33,749 nt of DNA, from positions 1-33,749 of the forward strand of contig JAFPZP010000045.1 of NCBI GenBank assembly GCA_017417215.1, in the 5' to 3' direction. The notes below the pieces were generated by a model. That model made no database searches. It had not been told where the DNA came from and worked only from the letters and a program-made list of their open reading frames with translations. Below, one piece after another: positions 13,251 to 21,791 of this stretch. Each line of letters starts with the position of its first letter. Positions within the stretch are counted from its first letter, which is position 1. The translations under genes and the position numbers were made by a program. This stretch comes from Candidatus Rifleibacteriota bacterium. GTDB taxonomy: Bacteria; Muiribacteriota; Ozemobacteria; Ozemobacterales; Ozemobacteraceae.

Positions 13251-15737
13251 ATGAAAGTGTCTCGTAATATTAGATTAGTAGCTGCTTTGTTTTTATTTAT
13301 AGGAATCGGCAGCCTGAGTTTTGCTAAAACTTTGAGAGTAGGTATTGTTTTCGACGGTCCATCAGATAATACTTTGAACTTTGTACATGATATAGAAGAA
13401 GAACTACCCAATACTCTTCTTCCTAACGATAAAGTTGTTTTTCCAAGTGACAGCAGAGTTGCCGGAAAATTTGACGTAAATAAAATAAAAGCTGGTTTAA
13501 GCCAATTAATGATAAACAAGAATGTTGACGCAGTTCTTGCTATTGGTCCAGTCGCTTCTCATCTTGCTGCTAATTTGGATAATTACCAGAAACCAGTTAT
13601 AGCTGCCCACATTTACAATGCTTCCATGCAGAAAATCAAACAAAAAAACGGGTCTAGCGGAGTTAAGAATCTTTCATATATAGATATGAACCTTGACATA
13701 GGTCAGCATATAGATAAATATCAGGAAATCAAGACCTTTAAAAAACTGCATCTTTTGATGAGCCCTTATATGCTCAAAGGTATTCCTCAATTGGCTGACA
13801 GTTTAAAGATTCAGACCAATAAAGCCGGTGTAGAATTAAAGTTATTGCCTTCTAATATTAAAGCTGGTGAAATAGCAAACAGCCTGAAAGATGCTGAAGC
13901 TGTTTACGTAGCCCCACTGCCTGATTTGCCAGATGAACATCAGTGTATGTTGATTGCTCGTATCAACGAACTTAAAATACCTACAATGGCTATGTTTGGG
14001 AAAGAAACACTAAAATGTGGCGTTTTATGTACCATAGCTACTGGAATCGATACAGAAAAGCTCTCTAGAAGATTAGCAAATAATCTTTCAAGAGTTTTAT
14101 ATAAAGAAGATCTTTCTACTTTCCCAACTGCTTTTTCACATAATCAGCGTTTGACCATCAATATGGAAACCTGCCGTAAAGTTGGTATTTACCCGAATTT
14201 CAGTGCTATGACAACTGCAGATATAGTAAATGAAGAAGAACAGGTTGCCAGAAAGATTTCTATCACTCAGGCTATTGAAACTGCTCTTGTAAAGAACCTT
14301 TCCAAAATAGCTAAAAGACTAGAAATCGAAGCTAATATTCATGCTATTGATAAAGCTAGAGCAGCACTAGTTCCAAGAGGGAACATCTATTTCAGACAGG
14401 TTGAAATAGATGATGACCGTGCTCAATCCATTTTTACTCCTGCAGAACATGCAACTCATCTGGGAACAAATCTTAGATATTTGATTGTCAGCGAAGATGC
14501 TAAAGCTAATATAGACGTTCAGAAGTTCTTCTTAGCTGCTAAGAAAGATGAAGAACGTGGTTTAATGCTTGATATCATTCAAAAAGCTGCTGTTTCTTAT
14601 TTGAATGTTTTAAAAGCCAAGACTTTAAAGAATATTCAGGAAGACAACTTAGCTGTAACTAGAGCTAATCTTGAAATTGCAAAACAGCGTGAAAGCGTTG
14701 GAACTGCAGCTCCTGCTGAAGTCTATAGATGGGAAATTCAGATGGCTACTGCTAGACAGGCAGTTATTGAAGCTGATGCTACAAAGAGAAAATCAGAACT
14801 TGCTTTGAATGAAGCTTTGTCTAACAGACAAGATGAGCCTTTCAATACTTTGGAAGAAGATATTTTCTCTAACATTTTCTTCTTTGACTACGATAGAATA
14901 GCCCCTTATATTGATAATATCCAGAGCTTTGACTGCTTCAGCAATTTCCTGGTTGAAGATTCTTTCGCTTTTTCTCCTGAAATAGCTGCAGTTAACAAAA
15001 ACTTAGAAGCTACAGCCAGAATGAGAAGAGCTCACAGAAGAAGAAGACAATTCAGACCAACAGTAGATATTTCTGCTAACTTTGACAGAACTTTTGAAAA
15101 AGCTGGCGATGGTAAAAGTAAGCCAAATATCCCAGATATTAATTTGCCTCTTAAATCATATCTACATCCTGATAAGCCTTTTGTTAGAGATGTTAATCTT
15201 CCTTTAAGCTCAATGTTTAAATTCCCTGATGATAACGACTGGTCAGTAGCATTAAGTCTTACTTTCCCATTATTTGACGGTGCTCAGACTGGTGCAGCAT
15301 TAAGAGAAGCAGACAAAATGCTTGATGCTTTGAGAACCAGACGTGATGATTTGATGCAGAAACATGAATTACAGACAAGAGTTGCATTAGAAAATGCCAA
15401 GACTTCATTTATTTCAATAAAGATGTCTAGACAGAGAGTTGAATATGCCGAAAAGGCTCTTGAAGCTGTTAGAAATGCTTATTCAAGAGGCGCTATCAAT
15501 ATATTAGACCTTATTGATGCTCAAAACGCTTATAGAATAGCTAAAGAAGCAAATGCTAATGCTGTATTTACATTCTTGAGCGACTTCATTCAGGTCTGCC
15601 GTTCTGTCGGTACCTTTGATTTCATTCTTAATCAGCGTACAAATCAGGAATATTACAGTCGTATTGAAGATTACTTCAAGATTCATAATATAAAACCAGC
15701 TTACCGTTCCTTCAAGGGAGAACAATATGCTGATTGA
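13251..15737 (+). CDS. Periplasmic substrate-binding domain fused to a TolC-like outer-membrane protein
   Basis: This 828-residue protein has two recognisable halves. Residues 1-25 are a signal peptide (cleavage after SLSFA). Residues about 27-325 look like the ABC_sub_bind family (LRVGIVFDGPSDN, NVDAVLAIGPVAS, QKPVIAAHIYN, and the C-terminal ATGIDTEKLSRRLANNLSRVL). From about 331 (ARKISITQAIETALVKNLSK) to about 800 it is an outer-membrane-efflux (TolC) domain with long helices and the usual doubled layout, including ERESVG-type and ENAKTSFIS-type helices and YSRGAINILDLIDAQNAY near the end. TolC proteins form trimeric exit ducts; a built-in sensor or binding domain is unusual. ATG 13251 is preferred over TTG 13245: aaggg lies six bases before it. 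No efflux pump or adaptor gene is adjacent. The stop overlaps comB by 11 bases. Confidence 0.8.
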   Translation: MKVSRNIRLVAALFLFIGIGSLSFAKTLRVGIVFDGPSDNTLNFVHDIEEELPNTLLPNDKVVFPSDSRVAGKFDVNKIKAGLSQLMINKNVDAVLAIGPVASHLAANLDNYQKPVIAAHIYNASMQKIKQKNGSSGVKNLSYIDMNLDIGQHIDKYQEIKTFKKLHLLMSPYMLKGIPQLADSLKIQTNKAGVELKLLPSNIKAGEIANSLKDAEAVYVAPLPDLPDEHQCMLIARINELKIPTMAMFGKETLKCGVLCTIATGIDTEKLSRRLANNLSRVLYKEDLSTFPTAFSHNQRLTINMETCRKVGIYPNFSAMTTADIVNEEEQVARKISITQAIETALVKNLSKIAKRLEIEANIHAIDKARAALVPRGNIYFRQVEIDDDRAQSIFTPAEHATHLGTNLRYLIVSEDAKANIDVQKFFLAAKKDEERGLMLDIIQKAAVSYLNVLKAKTLKNIQEDNLAVTRANLEIAKQRESVGTAAPAEVYRWEIQMATARQAVIEADATKRKSELALNEALSNRQDEPFNTLEEDIFSNIFFFDYDRIAPYIDNIQSFDCFSNFLVEDSFAFSPEIAAVNKNLEATARMRRAHRRRRQFRPTVDISANFDRTFEKAGDGKSKPNIPDINLPLKSYLHPDKPFVRDVNLPLSSMFKFPDDNDWSVALSLTFPLFDGAQTGAALREADKMLDALRTRRDDLMQKHELQTRVALENAKTSFISIKMSRQRVEYAEKALEAVRNAYSRGAINILDLIDAQNAYRIAKEANANAVFTFLSDFIQVCRSVGTFDFILNQRTNQEYYSRIEDYFKIHNIKPAYRSFKGEQYAD

Positions 15738-16479
15738 TGTAGCTTTCACTCCTTCAGAAGTCCAGGCTATTGACAGCAAAGTTTGCATTGTTGTTGATGT
15801 AATAAGAGCAACTTCCAGCTTGACAGTCATTCTTTCTAAAAAGCCAGAAAAGCTCATTCTTACAACAACAATAATGAAAACCAATAAAATCGCTTCTCAG
15901 CTGACAGTTCATCCATTGCTTTGTGGTGAAAGAAAAGGGCTTCCACCTGAAGGTTTCGACTTCGGGAACAGCCCCGCAGAATACTTTAAATCCGATTTAA
16001 AAGGCAAAACAATTATTTTCACTTCCAGCAATGGAACAAGAGCTATAGCAGATGTAACAGTTGCATCAAAAGTATTATTAGGTTGTTTTTTAAATGCAGG
16101 TGCTGTTGCAAAGAAAGCTTACGATTTTGCTGTTGCTAACGATAAAGACATTTTATTTGTCTGTGCAGGCAGAGAAGAAAAATTTGCTATAGATGACGCA
16201 TATTGTGCAGGATACCTTGTTTCTAAAATTGTTTCGCTAATATCTTCTGACACAGAATTTACTCTAGGCGATGGAGCTCAGGCAGCACTAGGCATATTTG
16301 GCTACTACCGTGACGACAAACGCTTACTCGAAATGTCAGGGGCTGGTAAAAACGTGATAGAAATTGGTCTTTCAGAAGATTTGACATTTCTCCTTCAGAG
16401 GGATTTAATAGAAGTAGTACCTGAGTTAATAACCGATAATAATCCGAATCCAGAATACGGGTTCAGCGTATATCTGTAA
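15727..16479 (+). CDS. comB: 2-phosphosulfolactate phosphatase ComB
   Basis: ComB is a magnesium-dependent phosphatase that converts 2-phosphosulfolactate to sulfolactate, first described in coenzyme M synthesis in methanogens but present in many bacteria. The 250-residue length is normal. Family motifs are present in order: CIVVDVIRATSSLTVILS near the start, LLCGERKGLPPEGFDFGNSP, then GKTIIFTSSNGTRAI, and FVCAGREEKFAIDDAYCAG. The gene starts inside the last codons of the TolC fusion gene with aaggga seven bases before its ATG, which implies coupled translation. Phosphosulfolactate synthase (ComA), the expected source of substrate, is not in the window, so the true substrate here is uncertain. 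Confidence 0.9.
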   Translation: MLIDVAFTPSEVQAIDSKVCIVVDVIRATSSLTVILSKKPEKLILTTTIMKTNKIASQLTVHPLLCGERKGLPPEGFDFGNSPAEYFKSDLKGKTIIFTSSNGTRAIADVTVASKVLLGCFLNAGAVAKKAYDFAVANDKDILFVCAGREEKFAIDDAYCAGYLVSKIVSLISSDTEFTLGDGAQAALGIFGYYRDDKRLLEMSGAGKNVIEIGLSEDLTFLLQRDLIEVVPELITDNNPNPEYGFSVYL

Positions 16480-16507
16480 TCTCTAATCTTAATGGGAGGG
16501 AATAATA

Positions 16508-17830
16508 GTGGCTGACAACAACAGTAACAACCCATTTCCTTTCCAGCTAAAACTTTATCAAAATAAGGTTCCAGAAGTCATTGTTAAAGAGGTTATAGTT
16601 GCAGGTCATAAACTACTACCTTCTTTACAGACACTTTTGATGAAGTTCCCCGTAGTTTTTCTTGAACTTCAATACCCTGGCAAATTAAAACCAGACACTC
16701 AGGAATTTTTCCAAAACCTGGTTAGACAAGATAGACTGATTGTTATAATCGAAAACCCAAATCAGGTTGAGTTCGATATGTCTCCAATACCTGTTTTGCC
16801 AAACATTCAGTCTGCTTTGCTTAGATTAAAACATAAACCAGGCATAGAAACGGCAATAAATCAAATTTCCAATTTCCCAGAAATGCATTCGCCTGTTTTT
16901 AAATACTTAGAATTACTACAAGATAAATCTCTTGATTTTCAAGATATTGTAGATGAATTAGAAAACAGTGCTGACTTAAGTAAGCGAATTCTAGAAATAT
17001 GTAACTCCATGGAAAGAGCCATTGCACACCCCTTCGACAATCTTTCCAGAGCAGTTTCCTTTGTTGGAGTAGAGGGTGTAAGACAGATACTCATAGAAGA
17101 AGCTTTCAATGTATTAACATATATTTTTAGCAACCAAAAAGACAAACTCTGCCATCTGCGTCGTGCTTCGATTCTTGCAGGAATGTTGGGCAACCTTTAT
17201 GGAACCAACCCCCATATCTTCTGGAGAATGCGTTCAGCAGCTTTAATGCACGACATCGGTTCTTTGGTAATAGCCTTTTATAACCCTACAGAAGCCGAAC
17301 GATGCAGAAACATTTCCAGAGCAAAAAAAATAACAACCTGCGATGCTGAAAATATTTTCCTTGGTTACAATCACCAGGAAGCCGGTCTTCTTCTTGCAAA
17401 AATCATGCATCTGCCCGAATATTTATTCCCCGCAATAAGCAAGCATCACTTTGATCAGGTAGATCCCAACGACATTCTGCTTCACGCTACAATAATAGCT
17501 AATGGTTATATAAACAATGAAAGCGAACATATGGGCTTTAACGACTATGACGATAGCGTTGATTGTTTAGAAGAATCAAAACGTGCAGCAGATGAAGAAA
17601 GAAAGAACAAAGAATTTACGAAACGTGCAGCAAAACTTGCTCCCGATGATGTCGAAGGCAGACGAAAACTAGAAGAAGAAATATACGGCTTAGAAGAATA
17701 CGAAGAAAAACTTGAAGAATTTAAGAGCCTTACAAAAACAGTAACTTTTGACAAAATTTACATTGATGTTATGTTTAAAGAAAAGCTAACTTCTATTTTA
17801 AAAGATGGCTACGAACTAAAAATGTTCTAA
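16508..17830 (+). CDS. HDOD-domain signalling protein
   Basis: The protein has 440 residues and starts at GTG 16508, which has a strong ggaggg site 5 bases upstream. Residues 1-100 are an unrecognised alpha/beta region. The HDOD domain runs from about 115 to 310: PEMHSPVFKYLELLQDKSL, DIVDELENSADLSKRILEI, then NLSRAVSFVGVEGVRQILIE. The metal-type residues of the wider HD superfamily are kept (ALMHDIGSL, YNHQEAGLLL, ISKHH), whereas many HDOD domains lose them, so phosphohydrolase activity cannot be excluded. Residues about 345-410 are a Lys/Glu-rich probable coiled coil. HDOD proteins usually act as scaffolds in signalling and motility control. It lies 28 bases after comB and 11 before the YihY gene, so it is co-transcribed. 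Confidence 0.8.
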   Translation: MADNNSNNPFPFQLKLYQNKVPEVIVKEVIVAGHKLLPSLQTLLMKFPVVFLELQYPGKLKPDTQEFFQNLVRQDRLIVIIENPNQVEFDMSPIPVLPNIQSALLRLKHKPGIETAINQISNFPEMHSPVFKYLELLQDKSLDFQDIVDELENSADLSKRILEICNSMERAIAHPFDNLSRAVSFVGVEGVRQILIEEAFNVLTYIFSNQKDKLCHLRRASILAGMLGNLYGTNPHIFWRMRSAALMHDIGSLVIAFYNPTEAERCRNISRAKKITTCDAENIFLGYNHQEAGLLLAKIMHLPEYLFPAISKHHFDQVDPNDILLHATIIANGYINNESEHMGFNDYDDSVDCLEESKRAADEERKNKEFTKRAAKLAPDDVEGRRKLEEEIYGLEEYEEKLEEFKSLTKTVTFDKIYIDVMFKEKLTSILKDGYELKMF

Positions 17831-17841
17831 GAGGCTGTTCT

Positions 17842-18738
17842 ATGCTTAAAAAGCTTTATGATTTCTTCTGCCATATCGTAAACAGAGTAGGCGCAACAAA
17901 AGTTACAGAAGCTGCAGCCGCTATTGCTTATTATGCAATTCTTTCCTTTTTCCCTATGATTCTCTTGTTAATTGCATTAAATTCCGCTTTTATACAAAGC
18001 GTTGAAGCACAAACCCAGATTCTTCAATGGGCAAATGACTACTTGCCAGGCTCCCAACAAATAGTAATGGCAAATATACAGCATTTAATCAAAGCCAGTG
18101 AAACTGTTGGATACGTAGGCACAATAATTCTTCTTTGGTCAGCAACTCTTGTTTTTGCTGGTTTTGCCCAAAATATAAATATGGCATGGACTACCGCAAG
18201 CAGCCGACATTTTCTTGTAGACAGACTTATAGGTTTGCTTACAATAAGCGTAGTTATAATTTTTCTTATAATAGTTCTGGTTACCACAGCAATAATAGAT
18301 GCGGTTCCAAGATTATTCCCAGGTTTTTTCACTACATTCATAGTAAGAGCAAATCGCTTTCAACATTTGATTGTTCAATTTATGCCTGTTCTAACGATTT
18401 TTGCACTTTTAATACTTTTCTATAAATACATACCTAATTGCAAAGTCTTGTGGCGTGAAGCAATAGTAGCAAGCTCTTTTTCCGGAGTAGCAATGCTTGT
18501 TACCAAATCTGCCTTCGTCTGGTATATTACGCGAGGTCCAAACAGTTACAGCCTTGTTTATGGCTCATTGGGAACAGTAGTGGCTTTCATGCTCTGGATA
18601 TACATATCTTCCTGCATAATTTTAATAGGCGGGCATATAAGTGCTGCTTACGCTAAATTTTTTAGAAGCCCGGAAGAACACGCCAAAGCCAAAGACTACG
18701 ATATAGAAAATCTACCTGAATTTCCTAGCGAAAAATAA
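17842..18738 (+). CDS. YihY/BrkB family inner-membrane protein
   Basis: This 298-residue polytopic membrane protein belongs to the YihY/virulence-factor BrkB family, once misnamed RNase BN. About six membrane segments are visible. The family start is clear (KVTEAAAAIAYYAILSFFPM), followed by LIALNSAF, and the C-terminal hallmark region GPNSYSLVYGSLGTVVAFML with YISSCIILIGGHISAAYAKF. The tail is cytoplasmic and charged. The biochemical role of the family is still debated, so I give no symbol. The ATG has gaggc upstream and the gene lies 11 bases after the HDOD gene in the same operon. Confidence 0.9.
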   Translation: MLKKLYDFFCHIVNRVGATKVTEAAAAIAYYAILSFFPMILLLIALNSAFIQSVEAQTQILQWANDYLPGSQQIVMANIQHLIKASETVGYVGTIILLWSATLVFAGFAQNINMAWTTASSRHFLVDRLIGLLTISVVIIFLIIVLVTTAIIDAVPRLFPGFFTTFIVRANRFQHLIVQFMPVLTIFALLILFYKYIPNCKVLWREAIVASSFSGVAMLVTKSAFVWYITRGPNSYSLVYGSLGTVVAFMLWIYISSCIILIGGHISAAYAKFFRSPEEHAKAKDYDIENLPEFPSEK

Positions 18739-18782
18739 AAAACTACTGGAAAAAAGAATAATTCTTTACATATTTAGTTAGT

Positions 18783-20810
18783 ATGAAAAAATTATTCATA
18801 CTATTTTCCATAGTCATAACAGCTTTATTCGTATCAAATACTGCTCAGGCTGCTGCCTGGAAAGTTTCCCGTTCTTTTTGGACAGAACAGGACGAAAAAG
18901 CTTACAGCGATTTTGTTGAAAGAATCTGCGATTCTAAGTATGGTAATTTAAACAAATTCATCAAAGACCCCAAAGTTAACCCATTTTACGGCGAAGAAGA
19001 CAAAAAGCTGAATTTAAGCCCAGACTGTGCTGATTTACCTTATTTAATCAGAGCTTATGTAGCTTACAAACTCCGCCTTCCTTTCAGCTATGTTTCAGAA
19101 ATTAGCAGTAAAGGCGGTGGAGATGAAAGATACAGTAAAGGGAATAAGCCAATGCAGTTTAGAGACCAGGATTATTTCTCTACTCCGCAACAGCTTTTTT
19201 ACCAGGTAACCTTGGTAAATTCAGGTTATTATAGAATGGGTGTTGACTCAGAAACTTCTGACCATTATCCAATCAAGATAAACAAAAAGAACCTGACCCC
19301 AGGAACAATTTATTATGACCCCGATGGTCACGTAGCCTTAGTTGCAAAAGTTTTAGACAACGGAAGAATTAGATTAATAGACGCTCACCCAGATAAAAGT
19401 ATTTCTAAACCCTGGTTTGGTAGCAAATTTTCCAGAGGTAACAAAAAGAATGGGGGCGGATTTAAAAAATGGCGTCAGATTAGATACACTTCTGATGGCA
19501 AAATTGTAAGAACTCAGAATCATAATCTTAAAGATTATTCTGCTACAGACCAGTATGTGAATAGTTTTTCTGTTGGAGGTAAAAGCGGTTTGGGTTACTA
19601 TGACTATGTTCGTCTTAGTATGGCAAATTCTAACAGCCGTTCAGACCCCTTGCAGGAATTTGTTTTCATGATGCAGGATATTTATGAAGATATAAGATAT
19701 CGAGCCTTAGCTGTTGAAGTGGCTATTCAGAAAGGCTGTCATTTAAAACCACACCCAGGTAAGCTACCCTATAATATTTACGGTACAGACGGAATATGGG
19801 AAGAACTCTCTACTCCTTCAAGAGACGCCAGATTAAAAGTAGCTTTCCGAGAGTTCTATGACACCACAAGACAGATGGTTTTAAATACGGAACGTTATGA
19901 CCCACGTATGGCAAAAGCTTTGGCATATAATTTTCTATTAAAATACGACGAACTTGCCCCCAAAATGTGTATTACATATGTGAATTCCGTAGGCAGGAAA
20001 ATTATGCTTAATTTTGCTGATGTTAATTATAGATTGTTCGATCTTTCCTTTGACCCCTATCATTCTATTGAATACAGATGGGGGGCAAAAGGTCAGGAAC
20101 TGGCTTCAGCCAATGATGGAGAAACCAAAAGAAAGTTCTACGCACTAGAAAAACGTTTAAGAAATCAGCTAGAAAGACTTTATGGCTGCCCCACCCCACT
20201 GAGTATGGGACCAGATACCCCTGTTTCTGTAGATGTAAGAGGCTGGCTATATTCCTACATTCAAGGAAATAAGATTGATAGAAATATAATAGCTTTCAAC
20301 AAAGAAACTATCTATGAACAGCAGGAACCTTCTGAACCATCTGAAACAACAGAAGTTGCAGTAGTTGCTGATAAACCTCCTGAAACTAAAGAAAATCAGA
20401 CTCAGATTGCAATGGCCGCCAAACCACCAGAACCAACAGTTGAGAATAATATTGTTGTAGCCAAAACCCCGGTTGAATTGCCTAATTCCAATTCTAATCA
20501 ATTAGCACCGCAAATTGAAACAAAACCGGAAAAGAAAGCTGAAGAAACTACTATAACTCCAGCTATAACTAATGATTTGAATCAAAATACTAACCAGATT
20601 CAAATAGCAAAAGCTCAAATCGAACCCAAAGAAAGTCAGGTAGAAAATAAGAAAACCGAAGAAAAAATAGATATTCCAACACCCAAAACCAACGTAGAAG
20701 AGAAAGGTTCTGCAAATCCTATACCAGAATTCTGGAATTCTTTGCTCATAAAAGGAGACCAGATAGCAGCCACTATCGGCAACAGCAACAATTACAGTTC
20801 TTCTAGATAA
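18783..20810 (+). CDS. Exported protein with possible NlpC/P60- or CHAP-like cysteine peptidase site
   Basis: The 675-residue protein has a signal peptide (residues 1-23, ending AQA). The next 190 residues suggest a papain-like fold: Cys82 in SPDCADLPYLIRAY starts a helix, His183 lies in a strand (YYDPDGHVALVAKV), and Asp200/His202 follow in RLIDAHPD. This Cys-His-Asp order is that of NlpC/P60 and CHAP peptidoglycan hydrolases, but the overall sequence is not one I can assign. Residues about 210-500 form a large helical region without known motifs. Residues about 510-650 are a Pro/Glu/Asn/Gln-rich disordered tail. Only a weak ribosome site precedes the ATG. It begins 44 bases after the YihY gene, probably at the end of that operon. 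A wall-linked role is inferred. Confidence 0.65.
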   Translation: MKKLFILFSIVITALFVSNTAQAAAWKVSRSFWTEQDEKAYSDFVERICDSKYGNLNKFIKDPKVNPFYGEEDKKLNLSPDCADLPYLIRAYVAYKLRLPFSYVSEISSKGGGDERYSKGNKPMQFRDQDYFSTPQQLFYQVTLVNSGYYRMGVDSETSDHYPIKINKKNLTPGTIYYDPDGHVALVAKVLDNGRIRLIDAHPDKSISKPWFGSKFSRGNKKNGGGFKKWRQIRYTSDGKIVRTQNHNLKDYSATDQYVNSFSVGGKSGLGYYDYVRLSMANSNSRSDPLQEFVFMMQDIYEDIRYRALAVEVAIQKGCHLKPHPGKLPYNIYGTDGIWEELSTPSRDARLKVAFREFYDTTRQMVLNTERYDPRMAKALAYNFLLKYDELAPKMCITYVNSVGRKIMLNFADVNYRLFDLSFDPYHSIEYRWGAKGQELASANDGETKRKFYALEKRLRNQLERLYGCPTPLSMGPDTPVSVDVRGWLYSYIQGNKIDRNIIAFNKETIYEQQEPSEPSETTEVAVVADKPPETKENQTQIAMAAKPPEPTVENNIVVAKTPVELPNSNSNQLAPQIETKPEKKAEETTITPAITNDLNQNTNQIQIAKAQIEPKESQVENKKTEEKIDIPTPKTNVEEKGSANPIPEFWNSLLIKGDQIAATIGNSNNYSSSR

Positions 20811-20895
20811 CAATATACCTAAGCTATAATAAAAAAATAGCAATATAGAGAATTGTCTATTATAATAGCAAAAAAATAATAAGACCGGTGGTTAT

Positions 20896-21612
20896 ATGAA
20901 ACTATCTATAGTTATTCCAGTATACAATGAAAAGAACACACTCAAAGATATCATCATGAGAGTTAAGACTTCTCCTGTAGAAGATAAAGAAATAATCCTG
21001 GTTGATGATTATTCAACTGATGGCACAAGAGAACTGCTCCAAAATGAACTCTATAAACTAGTAGATAAAGTAATTTATCACGACCACAATCAAGGTAAAG
21101 GTGCTGCTCTTCGTACAGGTTTTAAGGAAGTAACCGGCGATTACGTTATTGTACAAGATGCAGACATGGAATACGACCCCAACGAATATCCTCTGCTTCT
21201 AGCCCCTGTATTAGCAGGCAAAGCAGACGTTGTTTACGGTTCTCGTTTCGCAGGAGGAAACGCTCATCGTGTACTCTATTTCTGGCACAGCATGGGCAAT
21301 ACTTTCCTTACTTTGCTATCAAACATGTGTACAGATTTAAATCTTACAGATATGGAAACCTGCTACAAACTTTTTAAACGTGAAATTATCCAATCTATAG
21401 AAATAGAAGAAAACCGCTTCGGTTTCGAGCCAGAAATCACCGCTAAAATCGCTCATTTAGGTTGCAGTATTTATGAAGTAGGTATTTCGTATTACGGCCG
21501 TACATATGCTGAAGGCAAAAAGATTGGTTGGAAAGATGGCGTTAGAGCTATATACGTGATTTTGAAATATGCTTTGAAACACAAAAAATTAGCTAGGCGT
21601 TTAAAAAAATAA
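20896..21612 (+). CDS. Family 2 glycosyltransferase (polyprenyl-phosphate sugar type)
   Basis: The 238-residue protein is a GT-A fold family 2 glycosyltransferase close to dolichyl/polyprenyl-phosphate mannose synthases. It starts [13 protein letters not shown], has [11 protein letters not shown] for the nucleotide-sugar site, [12 protein letters not shown], and the metal-binding DAD of [12 protein letters not shown]. Then come VYGSRFAGG, and [11 protein letters not shown] with EPEITAKIA of the acceptor site. It lacks the C-terminal membrane helices found in some relatives, so it would act at the inner face of the membrane and make a lipid-linked sugar. Such sugars feed GT-C transferases, one candidate for which lies at 31844. 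The ribosome site is ggtgg. A short inverted repeat (ataga/tctat) and a TATAAT (20861-20866) lie upstream. Confidence 0.9.
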   Translation: MKLSIVIPVYNEKNTLKDIIMRVKTSPVEDKEIILVDDYSTDGTRELLQNELYKLVDKVIYHDHNQGKGAALRTGFKEVTGDYVIVQDADMEYDPNEYPLLLAPVLAGKADVVYGSRFAGGNAHRVLYFWHSMGNTFLTLLSNMCTDLNLTDMETCYKLFKREIIQSIEIEENRFGFEPEITAKIAHLGCSIYEVGISYYGRTYAEGKKIGWKDGVRAIYVILKYALKHKKLARRLKK

Positions 21613-21721
21613 TTTTCACACAATCAATCTTTCTTTTTTATGTACAGTCTGTTTTTAAGCAATATGGCTTTTGTATGTACATTAATTTATGTAAAGATTT
21701 GTCAAATTTGTAAAATATAGC

Positions 21722-21749
21722 TTGCAATTTCTGAAAAAATAGTTATTTT
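21722..21749 (+). promoter_or_regulatory. Possible promoter of the secretion/pilus operon
   Basis: TTGCAA (21722-21727), a 16-base spacer and TATTTT (21744-21749) lie 43 bases before the first gene of the machine. The -10 is poor, so this is tentative. The preceding 110 bases are AT-rich with no other feature seen. Confidence 0.3.
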
Positions 21750-21791
21750 AAAGACCATTAAATTTTATAGTCGCATCGAAGGATATAAAAT

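Noticed and set aside
20247..20843. Minus-strand frames of 84 and 113 codons opposite the exported protein's tail
   Set aside because: They are the antisense of the Pro/Glu/Asn/Gln-rich tail, giving Phe/Tyr/Trp-rich nonsense peptides without a start signal.
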